Source: Acidobacterium sp049965615 (GTDB lineage: Bacteria > Acidobacteriota > Terriglobia > Terriglobales > Acidobacteriaceae). From it: a DNA stretch of 64,000 nucleotides. Below, piece after piece: positions 8,236 through 17,092 of the stretch. Each line of letters starts with the position of its first letter. The first letter of the stretch is position 1. Below the pieces are notes generated by a model, which did no database searches, was not told where the DNA came from, and saw only the letters and a program-made list of their open reading frames with translations. Position numbers and translations under genes: made by a program. The stretch is taken from assembly GCA_049965615.1 (NCBI GenBank), contig JBMFWD010000005.1, positions 1 to 64,000 on the forward strand, in the 5' to 3' direction.

Positions 8236-10401
8236 TCACTCCTGCGGCATTACCGGCAGTTCCAGGTGCGACTTCGCATAAACATGAATAGTCGCCGACT
8301 TGTAGTCCTTCCGCTTCGCCTTCATGATGTTCGGCACAAATGTCTGCGGATTCCGGTCATAAAGCGGAAACCACGAGCCCTGCACCTGCACCATGATCCG
8401 GTGCCCCTTCAAAAATACATGGTCCGTCCCGCGCAGGCTGAACTTATACTCCTCCTCCTTATCAGCCGGAATCGCCTTCGGATGCGAAAAGCTCTTCCAA
8501 TAACGCCCCCGAAAAATCTGCTCCACAATCATCAATTCGTACCCAGCCATGTGCGTCACTTCTTTTGGATCATCCGGTGGCGCGCCTGCATTCGGCTTGT
8601 TTGGATACACGTCGATCAGTTTCACCACCCAGTCCCCGTCCGTTCCCGTCGTCGACGCAAACAGGTCCGCATACACATCCCCCGTCACCGTCAGATTGTG
8701 CTTCAGCGGCGCAGTCTCAAACGTGGCAATATCGCTGCGATGCCCAGGAAATCGCTGGTCTTGTGCCAGCCACGTGTACCAGTGCGAACCCGGAGCGTAC
8801 GTCGCCGTAATCGGCCCCTTGCGATAAGGCACTGGATCTTTCGGATTCGACACGTAACTGGTAAACGCCTTGGAATTCTCTGGCTTCGTAAAACTCAACC
8901 CGCCATTCGCCTCCAGATACAGGTTCCGCATGCGTGCCTGCTGCGGCGGCCACTGGCTGTACCGCTCCCACTGGTCTGTACCCGTGCGAAATGTAACTGT
9001 ATTCTGCACATTCCATCCCGGCTGCCCCTTCAGGTAATAGGCAAAAAACGGCGCCTCGATATGCTCCCGAAAATAATCCCCCGTCGCCGACCCAAAATCC
9101 AGCGCCCCAAGATGCCGCGTCGTTTGCACCCACTGCCCGTGGTACCACGGCCCAAGCACCAGATAAACTCGATGCTTCCGGCTGTTCGGCTCGTTGTACT
9201 TCTCAAGCACCTTGTACTCTTCCTGCGGACCCCACATGTCTTCCTGGTCCCACCAGCCGCCCACTTCCAGCGTCGGCACCGTCACGCTCTTCAGGTGGTA
9301 CTCCACCGCGCGCTTTTGCCAGTAGCTGTCGTATGCCGGATGCTCCAGGAACGCCTTCCACGTCGGCAACATTCCAACGCCTGACTTCTTTACCGCCCCC
9401 TCAAACGATCCGGCCTGCAAAAAGTAGTCGTACCCGTCTTCCTTCAGCGTTCCAAACTGGTTCGTCTTTCCGCTCTCCATACCAAGCGCATAATCGTAAC
9501 CGTAACTCTGACGAAACGCTCCGTAGTGAAAAAAATCATCGCCCATCCACACATCCGTCATCGGCGCCTGAGGTGAAATCGCCTTTACGTGCGGATTCGG
9601 ATCGATCCCTGCCTCCATCGCCAGAAACCCGTCGTACGAAATCCCCATCACGCCTACCCGCCCGTTATTCTCCGGCACATGCTTCACCAGCCAGGCCACC
9701 GTGTCGTACGCGTCCGTCGTCTCGTCCACCGCCTTCCGGCCATCATGTTTCACCTGAGGCCGCATCATCTCAAACTTGCCTTGCGACTCGTACCGCCCCC
9801 GAATATCCTCGAACACAAAGATGTATCCACTCGCGGCCAGCGTAGTGTAACGCTCGTTCACGTAGTTGGAACTCGCCTCATCCACCCCGTAAGGCGTCCG
9901 GTTCAGCAGGATCGGCAGACGCCCCTTCATATCCGTGGGCCGCAGAATCACAGCATGCAGCCTCACCCCGTCCCGCATCGGAATCATCACGCTCTCCCGG
10001 GAGTACGGCTGAAAGTGGTTATGCACCGGGTGATCGCTGATCTTCTTCGCCTCCGCTGCCTTCTTCCCGCTTCTCAGCCGGAAGCCCGTCACCCTCCCGC
10101 TCGCGTCGAGCGTAAAGTAAAGCTCCGTCCCATTGGAAGCCTCGAACCCGCCGTTCTTCTTCTGCATCAGCTTCACTGCCGGCGTCCTGCGGGTCTCCGC
10201 CGTCAGGTGATCACCCTCCGCAAACACCGACCACACGTTCTCCGGCTCGCTCGGAAAACTGTACTGCCCCGCATACTTATCGAGCCCGCCAACCTCAGCC
10301 TTGTTCTGCGCCGCGGACTGCGCCCTCAGAGCATCCCCGCCAATCAACCCGGCCATCAACATGAAAAGCAGCACCATCCGGCTCAGCTTCACGCGACTCA
10401 T
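8236..10401 (-). CDS. Secreted CocE/NonD-family alpha/beta hydrolase (peptidase S15-like)
   Basis: A 721-residue exported hydrolase related to cocaine esterase, glutaryl-7-ACA acylase and X-Pro dipeptidyl peptidase. The Sec signal ends near ALRAQ (residue 28). An N-terminal domain of about 100 residues precedes the catalytic core, which opens at SVMIPMRDGVRLHAVI. Nucleophile Ser255 lies in MGISYDGF, with FEDIRGRYESQG just before it. The C-terminal jelly-roll (X-Pro dipeptidyl-peptidase C domain) spans about 460-720. It probably cleaves acyl-amino or dipeptide substrates in the periplasm; the exact substrate cannot be read from sequence. The gene may be co-transcribed with the short Tat ORF behind it. 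Confidence 0.9.
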   Translation of the reverse strand: MSRVKLSRMVLLFMLMAGLIGGDALRAQSAAQNKAEVGGLDKYAGQYSFPSEPENVWSVFAEGDHLTAETRRTPAVKLMQKKNGGFEASNGTELYFTLDASGRVTGFRLRSGKKAAEAKKISDHPVHNHFQPYSRESVMIPMRDGVRLHAVILRPTDMKGRLPILLNRTPYGVDEASSNYVNERYTTLAASGYIFVFEDIRGRYESQGKFEMMRPQVKHDGRKAVDETTDAYDTVAWLVKHVPENNGRVGVMGISYDGFLAMEAGIDPNPHVKAISPQAPMTDVWMGDDFFHYGAFRQSYGYDYALGMESGKTNQFGTLKEDGYDYFLQAGSFEGAVKKSGVGMLPTWKAFLEHPAYDSYWQKRAVEYHLKSVTVPTLEVGGWWDQEDMWGPQEEYKVLEKYNEPNSRKHRVYLVLGPWYHGQWVQTTRHLGALDFGSATGDYFREHIEAPFFAYYLKGQPGWNVQNTVTFRTGTDQWERYSQWPPQQARMRNLYLEANGGLSFTKPENSKAFTSYVSNPKDPVPYRKGPITATYAPGSHWYTWLAQDQRFPGHRSDIATFETAPLKHNLTVTGDVYADLFASTTGTDGDWVVKLIDVYPNKPNAGAPPDDPKEVTHMAGYELMIVEQIFRGRYWKSFSHPKAIPADKEEEYKFSLRGTDHVFLKGHRIMVQVQGSWFPLYDRNPQTFVPNIMKAKRKDYKSATIHVYAKSHLELPVMPQE

Positions 10402-10442
10402 CCCTCCGTCCCCTGTTTCCGTGCTCCTGATTCTACCCGCAC

Positions 10443-10477
10443 CAACAGAAAGGCCGCACCCCTCAGGAGTGCGGCCT
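10443..10477 (-). terminator. Terminator of the sedolisin gene
   Basis: AGGCCGCAC (10451-10459) pairs with GTGCGGCCT (10469-10477). Read on the minus strand the stem is followed by TTTCTGTT. It sits just past the stop at 10500. Confidence 0.75.
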
Positions 10478-10499
10478 CATTTGTCACTGTTGCAGTTGC

Positions 10500-13400
10500 T
10501 TATTGCACCACGGCTGTAATCGTGATGGTATGCACCTGCGAAGTACTGCTCGCCGTGCCCGTAACCACCACCTGGTAGCTGCCCACGGCAACATTGCCGT
10601 TCCCCGTGATCGTCACCTTCACAGGAACCGTCACATTGCCGCCATTGCTTGAGCTCGATCCACCATTGCTGCTGGAACTAACTGTGGTGCCGCCGCCTGA
10701 GCCGGAACCGCCGCCGCCGCCGAAACCACCGCCGCTGCCAGAGCTGCTGCCGCCGCCGCAACCCAGCATGCCAAAGCTGAGCACTGCAAACACCAGCACC
10801 ATCCCGATCATCGTCCGCCACTTCCGCTTCCGCGCCGGAACCCCGATCAGGAACAGACATCCCAGTGCAATCCCGCCGCCCGAGCCGAACAACATAAGCT
10901 TGTGCAACTCGCTCACCGGCCCAGTGGTGATCGTCGTCGAACTCGTCAGATTCACCGAGCTCTGATCCAGTGTGCAGCTGAATTCAGACGGTGCTGTGCA
11001 AGTCAAGCCCACTGTCCCGCTGAATCCATTCACGGATGTAAGGTTCACCGTGTCCGTAGCCGTATTCATACCGAGCGATTGCTTGATCGGCACCAGAGGA
11101 AGCTCCGCTACCATCGAGAAGTCACTCAGCGGATTCGACAAATTCAGCACCGTCGAAGAAGGCGCATAATTCGAGTCGCCCGCATAGTACACCGTCATGT
11201 AGTTATCGCCCTGCACCAGGCTGCCGCTGTTGAACTGAGTAGAAACGGTCGACGTATCCCCAGATCCGGCCGTCAGCGTCCCTTGAGCAAGAACGTATTC
11301 CTGGAACTGCGATGAAGCCGTCGAACTCAGATTCAGCAGCCCCTCAACGAAGTACACCGTTCCTGTAGGCGCCGGATGCCCGCTCTGCCCCGTCACCGTT
11401 GCCTTCGCCGTAATCTCCGAAGTCACGCTCGACGAAGTCGGAGTCGCCGAAGCCGAAATCGACGATGCCGACCCGGTCGCCGCAGCGTCCTCTGTAAAGC
11501 TGTACGTCGTACTGGCGGTGTTGTAATTGCTGTCTCCGCCATAGCTGATCGTCAGGTTGTAAGTCCCCACCGCAGCCGTGCCCGGAATAACAATGTTTGC
11601 TATCGCCGAGGTATTCCCATAGGTCGGGTCCGCCGTCGAACCCAGCATCGCGCTCGCCGTCGTACCGGTCGGCGCGCCAGACACCGTCAGCGTACCCGTC
11701 GGAGCCACGCCAATCCCGTTTGATGCCACCAGCACCGTCAACACATAGTTCTGGCCCGTGTTGCCGTTCGTCGCCGGCGCAGTCACAAGAATCGTCGGTG
11801 TTGCCTTCGTCACCGTAACGTTGATTGCCGAACCACTCGAAGCGTCATAACTGTTATCGCCCGAGTAGGCGGCCGTGATCGAGTGCGATCCCACCGTCAG
11901 CGCAGGCGTCACGTACTCGGCCGTACCCTCCGAATCCACCACCGCCGTATTCAGAACCGTGCTGCTGTCTGTAAACGTCACCGTGCCCGTCGCCGCTGAC
12001 TGCAACTGGCAACTGCTCGGCTTCGTCGTAACATTCACACACTTCGCGTAGTAAGCAGACCCATACGGCGTCGCATCAAAATAAACCTGCGTACCGTAAG
12101 GAATGCTCTGTCCGCTCACGCTCGTCTGGGTACCGCTGCTGGTGGTGGTAAATCCCTGGAACAGCAGCGTGCTGCTCTCCTGACTCACCGTGATCTGCAC
12201 TGGAGCAGACGTGCCCGCTTGATTCGTGGTGTCGCCGGAATACTGCGCCCAAATGTTGTAAGTGCCGCCTGGCAACGCGCTGGTCGTCCCGCTGAACGCA
12301 CCACCGCTCAACGTAAAGTACGTTTGCGACTGCTGCCCCGGCTCCGTGCTGCTCGTCTGGATCACTACATCTCCGCTCGGTGGCGTACTGCCCAAGCCGG
12401 TCACAGTGCCGCTGAACGTCACGGCCTGGCCGTGCGTAATCGAAGCCCCCGCCGTCGGTGAAGTCAAAGTCACCGTGCTCGAAGCAAACGTCACATTACC
12501 CCAGTCAGCCACCAGGTTCGCCGCATTCACTGATCCCAACCCGGTCGCAAGGTCATACCCGGCGGTCGCATTGTAAGACGGCGTCGTGCCCGAACCCAAC
12601 TGCCCCTCCGTCACGGACGCACCGCTCGATGTAGTTACCGAAATCGGATTGCTCACAGAAATACAGTTCGGAGAAAGCGTCGGAGAGAACTCGCAAGGCA
12701 CAGAGTTCGTTCCCGCCGCCACATCGTAAAAAGCCGAAGGATATTGCGCCGCCAAAGCGTACAGCACGTTATCCGCCTGACCCTGCGGACCATACTTCTC
12801 ATTCACCAGCGCCATAATGCCTGCAAACGCCGGCGACGCCGCAGATGTTCCGCCTACGCCCGTAATCTGCGCCGGACTCCCGCTGGCCGGTGTCTGGCAA
12901 TCGCCATCCTGCGCGCATATCGGGTAGAAGCTGTAGTTCACTCCATCGGCTGCAAACAGCGAAACATCTGGAATGTCACGCACTTTATCCGCTGGAACAC
13001 CAAGCCCCGCCTGCCATGCAGGCTTTGCATAACCGGCTGTGCAAGACGAATAAGCACCCGTGCTGGTGTTTACCGTTCCCGTAGCGCAACTGCTGGCGCC
13101 GCCGCTTCCAGCGCCCACCGTCGTACTGCCCGTAGTCGAGTGGTAGTTCAACGCATCGTCGCCAAACTGACTGTCATTCCACGCCTGCTCCGGGATATGC
13201 TGCAGAATCGATGCCTGCGGCGTATTCGAGCCCGTCAAATTCCAATAGGTTCCAATCTGCGTCTGCAGTTGCGACGCGCTCTGATAATCGCTGTAGTAAA
13301 AATCCGTGCCCCCCACAGCCACGTCGTAAGGCGTCGATGCCAAACCACTCACCGCCAAACCATTCGTCGCATACTGCGCGCTGGAACTGTCACAGCCCGC

Positions 13401-14651
13401 CGAACCGCTGTCCCCAGTGGAAACCATCACCGTGATGCCTTCCGCCGCAGCCTGCTCCCACAACTGGTTGATGAAGGCATTTGACGCTCCCAACTGTTGC
13501 TCGCACTGCCCGAAACTCAAACTCATCACTGGAGCCACATCGCTGTACACCGCATGCTCCGCCGCCAGAATCAACCCGTTCTCTGAAGCCGTATCACCGG
13601 CAATCACCAGGTCAATCGTCGCGTCCGGCGCCACCGCACCGGCTTCTTCTACATCGAGATACGCCTCAATCGATGCCCCATTCGGTCCGTCCGGATTGTT
13701 AATCCCATCAATCCCAGGATCGTTCCCCACAATAATCACGTGCGGCGGATTCGGCGGCAGGCCAAACAGACTCCGGTACGAGTTCACCAGGCTCACATTG
13801 ATGTTTGCCTCATTGATGATCGCAATCGTCTGCCCCGCCCCCGTGTACTGCGGCAGCGCAGAAGAGTAATTACTGTTCAACGCGTTGTTTGGCAGGTTGT
13901 ACTCCACGCCAAAGTCCTGCGGGCTGACCACATTTTCGACACCGCCGCTCTGCGGATAGGCCCAGTCCGCCGTCGTCTTGTGCGTCTGCGGATCGTAGGT
14001 CGCCTTGCCCAGCACCCGGCTGTACTTATGCACCGGGAAGTTATTCAACGCCACAAACCCCTGCACCACCGGGGCCAGCGCCTCAGGAATCTGCGGGTTA
14101 TTCGCCACCGCGTCGTAGGTTTTTCCGTTCACCTGGTAACGATGGAACTCCGCGCCGAACGCATGCGAAAACTGCGACGCCGTCCCGTTAAACTCCACCG
14201 TCAGTGCGCCCGGATTCACCTTCACCCCGCTGAAGCCCTCCGACTCCAGCCACGACTGAATCTTCGCAATATCCTGGCTCGACGGCCCGAACTTCTGCCC
14301 GAACTCCGCCGGCGTCAGCCACTTGTGATACTCCGGGCTCCCCGGCGTGTTCTGCGCCTGGATCAGAGACCGCAGCGCCGCCTCCTGCGTAGTACTCCGC
14401 TTCAGCACCATGTGGATGCGATCCACCTGCATGCTCTCAGGCGCCGCTCCCCTGTCGTTCGCCGCGTTCGCCAAGGGACTCACCATGCCGTGCAGCGTCA
14501 CCCGAAAATTATTGTCAATCGGCTGCGTGATCCGGTTCGGTACAACAGGTCCCGCGATCACTTGCGCAGAAAGCCCGGCAGTCATCAAACTCGCCGCAAA
14601 GATTCCTGCAACGGCACGGAGGAGGGAAGGGAGGATACGATTCGGGTTCAT
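10500..14651 (-). CDS. Sedolisin-type acid protease (S53) with Ig-like repeats and internal membrane segments
   Basis: A 1383-residue exported serine-carboxyl protease. Order: signal peptide 1-30; pro-kumamolisin activation domain about 45-215; S53 catalytic domain about 235-715, with Glu329 and Asp333 (SIEAYLDVE), the oxyanion Asp414 (STGDSG) and Ser603 (GGTSAASP); then about four or five bacterial Ig-like repeats (720-1200). The end is unusual: hydrophobic LMLFGSGGGIALGCLFLIG, a basic PARKRKWR turn, a second hydrophobic stretch ending in Cys, a long Gly/Ser-rich linker and a final beta domain. S53 enzymes work at acid pH, which fits an acidophilic soil bacterium. Active-site residues are all present. 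Confidence 0.93.
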   Translation of the reverse strand: MNPNRILPSLLRAVAGIFAASLMTAGLSAQVIAGPVVPNRITQPIDNNFRVTLHGMVSPLANAANDRGAAPESMQVDRIHMVLKRSTTQEAALRSLIQAQNTPGSPEYHKWLTPAEFGQKFGPSSQDIAKIQSWLESEGFSGVKVNPGALTVEFNGTASQFSHAFGAEFHRYQVNGKTYDAVANNPQIPEALAPVVQGFVALNNFPVHKYSRVLGKATYDPQTHKTTADWAYPQSGGVENVVSPQDFGVEYNLPNNALNSNYSSALPQYTGAGQTIAIINEANINVSLVNSYRSLFGLPPNPPHVIIVGNDPGIDGINNPDGPNGASIEAYLDVEEAGAVAPDATIDLVIAGDTASENGLILAAEHAVYSDVAPVMSLSFGQCEQQLGASNAFINQLWEQAAAEGITVMVSTGDSGSAGCDSSSAQYATNGLAVSGLASTPYDVAVGGTDFYYSDYQSASQLQTQIGTYWNLTGSNTPQASILQHIPEQAWNDSQFGDDALNYHSTTGSTTVGAGSGGASSCATGTVNTSTGAYSSCTAGYAKPAWQAGLGVPADKVRDIPDVSLFAADGVNYSFYPICAQDGDCQTPASGSPAQITGVGGTSAASPAFAGIMALVNEKYGPQGQADNVLYALAAQYPSAFYDVAAGTNSVPCEFSPTLSPNCISVSNPISVTTSSGASVTEGQLGSGTTPSYNATAGYDLATGLGSVNAANLVADWGNVTFASSTVTLTSPTAGASITHGQAVTFSGTVTGLGSTPPSGDVVIQTSSTEPGQQSQTYFTLSGGAFSGTTSALPGGTYNIWAQYSGDTTNQAGTSAPVQITVSQESSTLLFQGFTTTSSGTQTSVSGQSIPYGTQVYFDATPYGSAYYAKCVNVTTKPSSCQLQSAATGTVTFTDSSTVLNTAVVDSEGTAEYVTPALTVGSHSITAAYSGDNSYDASSGSAINVTVTKATPTILVTAPATNGNTGQNYVLTVLVASNGIGVAPTGTLTVSGAPTGTTASAMLGSTADPTYGNTSAIANIVIPGTAAVGTYNLTISYGGDSNYNTASTTYSFTEDAAATGSASSISASATPTSSSVTSEITAKATVTGQSGHPAPTGTVYFVEGLLNLSSTASSQFQEYVLAQGTLTAGSGDTSTVSTQFNSGSLVQGDNYMTVYYAGDSNYAPSSTVLNLSNPLSDFSMVAELPLVPIKQSLGMNTATDTVNLTSVNGFSGTVGLTCTAPSEFSCTLDQSSVNLTSSTTITTGPVSELHKLMLFGSGGGIALGCLFLIGVPARKRKWRTMIGMVLVFAVLSFGMLGCGGGSSSGSGGGFGGGGGSGSGGGTTVSSSSNGGSSSSNGGNVTVPVKVTITGNGNVAVGSYQVVVTGTASSTSQVHTITITAVVQ

Positions 14652-15024
14652 GACCAGTCCTATCAGATAAGTTCTCGGTTAAACACCGGAGGCGCTGCTC
14701 CGGTTACGGCGCATTCTCAAGATGCGTTCAATCTTGCAGGATCCGGTCAGAGATCGAACCGCTATGCTCTCACCGTGCCTCAAACGGGGGCGGGTCATCA
14801 CTGCTCAACCCGCGTTTGTTCCGTTTCTATGCCAGCCCATACCCCCTGTCAAGCTGGCCCTGCTGGCTCGTCAAAACGAGCATTGCCAATTTCATCTGCG
14901 GTTTCCCGTCGAGATTCCGTAGACGCTATCCGCCAAAGGAAAGTTGCTGTCCACCCCGGCTTTTCATATTGATGTCATCCTTCCAGGCCTTCAGCCCTCA
15001 CACCTCGGTACGCTCCGAATCCCC
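14652..15024. other. Intergenic region upstream of the sedolisin gene
   Basis: About 370 bases between the start of the sedolisin gene and the end of the acyl-CoA dehydrogenase gene. It must contain the sedolisin promoter. I see no known riboswitch, no tRNA and no convincing small gene. Confidence 0.5.
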
Positions 15025-16860
15025 TTAAAGGATGTACCGGCCCTTCTCAATCACCGCCGCAGCCACTTTTCTCCCCAGCACCACTCCATTGGCCGGCTCA
15101 TGCTTCGCCAGCCTCCGCAAAATCGCCAGTTGCGTCCGCAGCACGTCCCCCTCCGCCGCGGCGGACACTACCTTCCGCGCCGCAGCCGTAATCCGCTCAA
15201 ACGCCGTCTCTGCATAAAGCTGCGTCATCGCCTCGGCCATCGCCACCCGGTCGGCCTTCTCGCCCGCCTGCCGCATCTTCCGCGCCCGCAGCAAGGCAGA
15301 TTCCAGCGCATAAACCTCACTCACCATATCCGCAATCGCCGCCATCACTTCCTGCTCCTCCGCCAGCGCCGTCATCCACTTCTGGCTGGCCACGCCCGCG
15401 GCAAACAACGCCAGCTTCTTGCCGTTCGCCAGCATCTGCGCTTCGCGCGCCAGCACATCGTCCCCGCCGCCCATATCTCCCGGCAATTGCGGCGGCCCCA
15501 TCACCTCATCCATCAGCGCCTTAATCGCCGGCAGCAGCGCCAGTTGCCCGCTCATCGCCCGCTTCATCAAAAATCCCGTAATAATCAGCCGATTGATCTC
15601 GTTCGTACCCTCAAATATCCGATTAATCCGCGCATCCCGGTAGGCCCGCTCCGCCGGATAATCCTCCACGTACCCGTAACCGCCCAGAATCTGCACCCCG
15701 TGGTCAACCACGGTATCCAGCATCTCCGAGCCCCAGACCTTCAGCACCGAGCACTCCACCGCAAACTCCTCAATGCGCTTCTGAATCTCCCGCGCATCCC
15801 CGGCCTTGTCCTCAGGAATCGAAGCCAGCGCCGCATCAATCGCGCCCACCGTCCGATAGCACATCGAGTCGCCCACATAGATCTGCGCCGCGCTCTCGGC
15901 AATCTTCTGCTGGATCAGCCCAAACTCCGCAATGCTCTTCCCAAACGCCTTGCGCTCCTTCGCATACTGCACCGAGTTCGCCAGCGAAGCCTTTGCCCCA
16001 CCCACGCAAGCCACCGCCAGCTTGTACCGCCCAACATTCAAGATGTTGAACGCAATGTGATGCCCCTTGCCCGCCTCGCCCAGCAAATTTCCCACCGGAA
16101 CCCTGCAGTCGGTCAGCACCAGCGGACACGTCGAAGATCCACGAATCCCCAGCTTGTGCTCTTCCGCGCCCACCGTCAGCCCCGGAGTGCCACGCTCCAC
16201 CAGGAACGCCGAAAACTTCCCCTGCGCCAGATCCCCATCCTTCGCGTCCACAATCTTCGCAAAAATCGTGAACAGGTTCGAGATTCCCGCATTCGTAATC
16301 CACATCTTCTCGCCGTTCAACAGGTAGTGCTGCCCATCCTCGCTCAGCACCGCCCGCGTGCGAATATTCATCGCGTCCGATCCCGACGAAGACTCGCTCA
16401 ACGCATACGACGAAACCCACTCCCCGGTCGCCAGCTTCGGCAGATACTTTTGCTTCTGCTCCTCCGTCCCGTACCAAACCAGCGGAAGAGTTCCAATCCC
16501 CACATGCGCGCTGAACGCCACCGAAAAGCTCGCCAGTCGCGAAATATTCTCCGCCACGATTGCCGACGTCACCTTGTCCAGCGCCAGCCCCTCATACTCC
16601 TCCGGAACATCGACCGCCAGCAGCCCCAGCTCGCCCGCCTTCTTCATCAACGTGCGCAATACTGCGAAGTCCTTCGCCTCCACCGCGCCCGCCGCCGCCA
16701 GCACTTCCTTTTCGGCAAACTCCGCCGCTGTCCCGGCAATCTGCCGCTGCTCGTCTGAAAAATCCTCAGGAGTAAATACCCGCCCCGGCTCCGTATCTTC
16801 CAGCAGAAAAGCACCACCGCCACGAACCACCGCCACTTCCGACGACGTCAAGGTAGCCAT
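15025..16860 (-). CDS. Acyl-CoA dehydrogenase, long-chain (VLCAD-like)
   Basis: FAD enzyme for the first oxidation of fatty-acid beta-oxidation. At 611 residues it is longer than the 380-residue short-chain type and has the extra C-terminal helical domain of the very-long-chain group. Visible are YALSESSSGSDAMNIRTRA and WITNAGISNLFTIFAK (flavin and substrate strands), GRYKLAVACVGGAK, the ILGGYGYVEDYP signature and the catalytic Glu in RIFEGTNEINR. The thiolase gene lies upstream on the same strand, separated by 232 bases containing an intergenic repeat. The two probably serve the same pathway even if not on one transcript. Confidence 0.93.
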   Translation of the reverse strand: MATLTSSEVAVVRGGGAFLLEDTEPGRVFTPEDFSDEQRQIAGTAAEFAEKEVLAAAGAVEAKDFAVLRTLMKKAGELGLLAVDVPEEYEGLALDKVTSAIVAENISRLASFSVAFSAHVGIGTLPLVWYGTEEQKQKYLPKLATGEWVSSYALSESSSGSDAMNIRTRAVLSEDGQHYLLNGEKMWITNAGISNLFTIFAKIVDAKDGDLAQGKFSAFLVERGTPGLTVGAEEHKLGIRGSSTCPLVLTDCRVPVGNLLGEAGKGHHIAFNILNVGRYKLAVACVGGAKASLANSVQYAKERKAFGKSIAEFGLIQQKIAESAAQIYVGDSMCYRTVGAIDAALASIPEDKAGDAREIQKRIEEFAVECSVLKVWGSEMLDTVVDHGVQILGGYGYVEDYPAERAYRDARINRIFEGTNEINRLIITGFLMKRAMSGQLALLPAIKALMDEVMGPPQLPGDMGGGDDVLAREAQMLANGKKLALFAAGVASQKWMTALAEEQEVMAAIADMVSEVYALESALLRARKMRQAGEKADRVAMAEAMTQLYAETAFERITAAARKVVSAAAEGDVLRTQLAILRRLAKHEPANGVVLGRKVAAAVIEKGRYIL

Positions 16861-16943
16861 ACCCGCACCTCCAGAACAAACGATCTTACCGCGATTCGGC
16901 TAGACCGCGCTTGAACGCAAGTCAACTCGCCAGAAAATCACAC

Positions 16944-17030
16944 GGGTGCCCCATAGCCTGCCCTGAGCGAGCCAGATGCGAGTCGAATGGGTCCACGAAG
17001 GGGACGTGGGAATCGCGGCAGAGCCGCGAT
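16944..17030. repeat. Dispersed intergenic repeat, copy 2, ending in a perfect hairpin
   Basis: Aligns with 1114-1184 and ends in a perfect stem ATCGCGGC (17012-17019), AGA loop, GCCGCGAT (17023-17030). The stem sequence differs from copy 1 but base pairing is kept in both. It lies between the thiolase and acyl-CoA dehydrogenase genes. Confidence 0.7.
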
Positions 17031-17092
17031 GCAATCCTGCACACACCTTTGCGGCCTTTGCGGTGAACCTCATTCTGTCCATCCAACCCGGA

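Noticed and set aside
7789..9384. 531-codon plus-strand frame opposite the CocE-type hydrolase
   Set aside because: Arg/His/Leu/Pro-rich shadow; the opposite strand has an intact hydrolase with catalytic motif.
11000..12500. Repetitive stretch considered as CRISPR or tandem DNA repeat
   Set aside because: It is in-frame coding sequence for Ig-like repeats; the repeats are similar as protein, not as regular DNA units with spacers.
14690..14800. Possible riboswitch upstream of the sedolisin gene
   Set aside because: Short pairings exist, but no conserved core of cyclic di-GMP, cobalamin, TPP or glycine riboswitches could be matched.
14944..16758. 604-codon plus-strand frame opposite the acyl-CoA dehydrogenase
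   Set aside because: Shadow translation rich in Arg, His and Leu; opposite strand carries the full enzyme.
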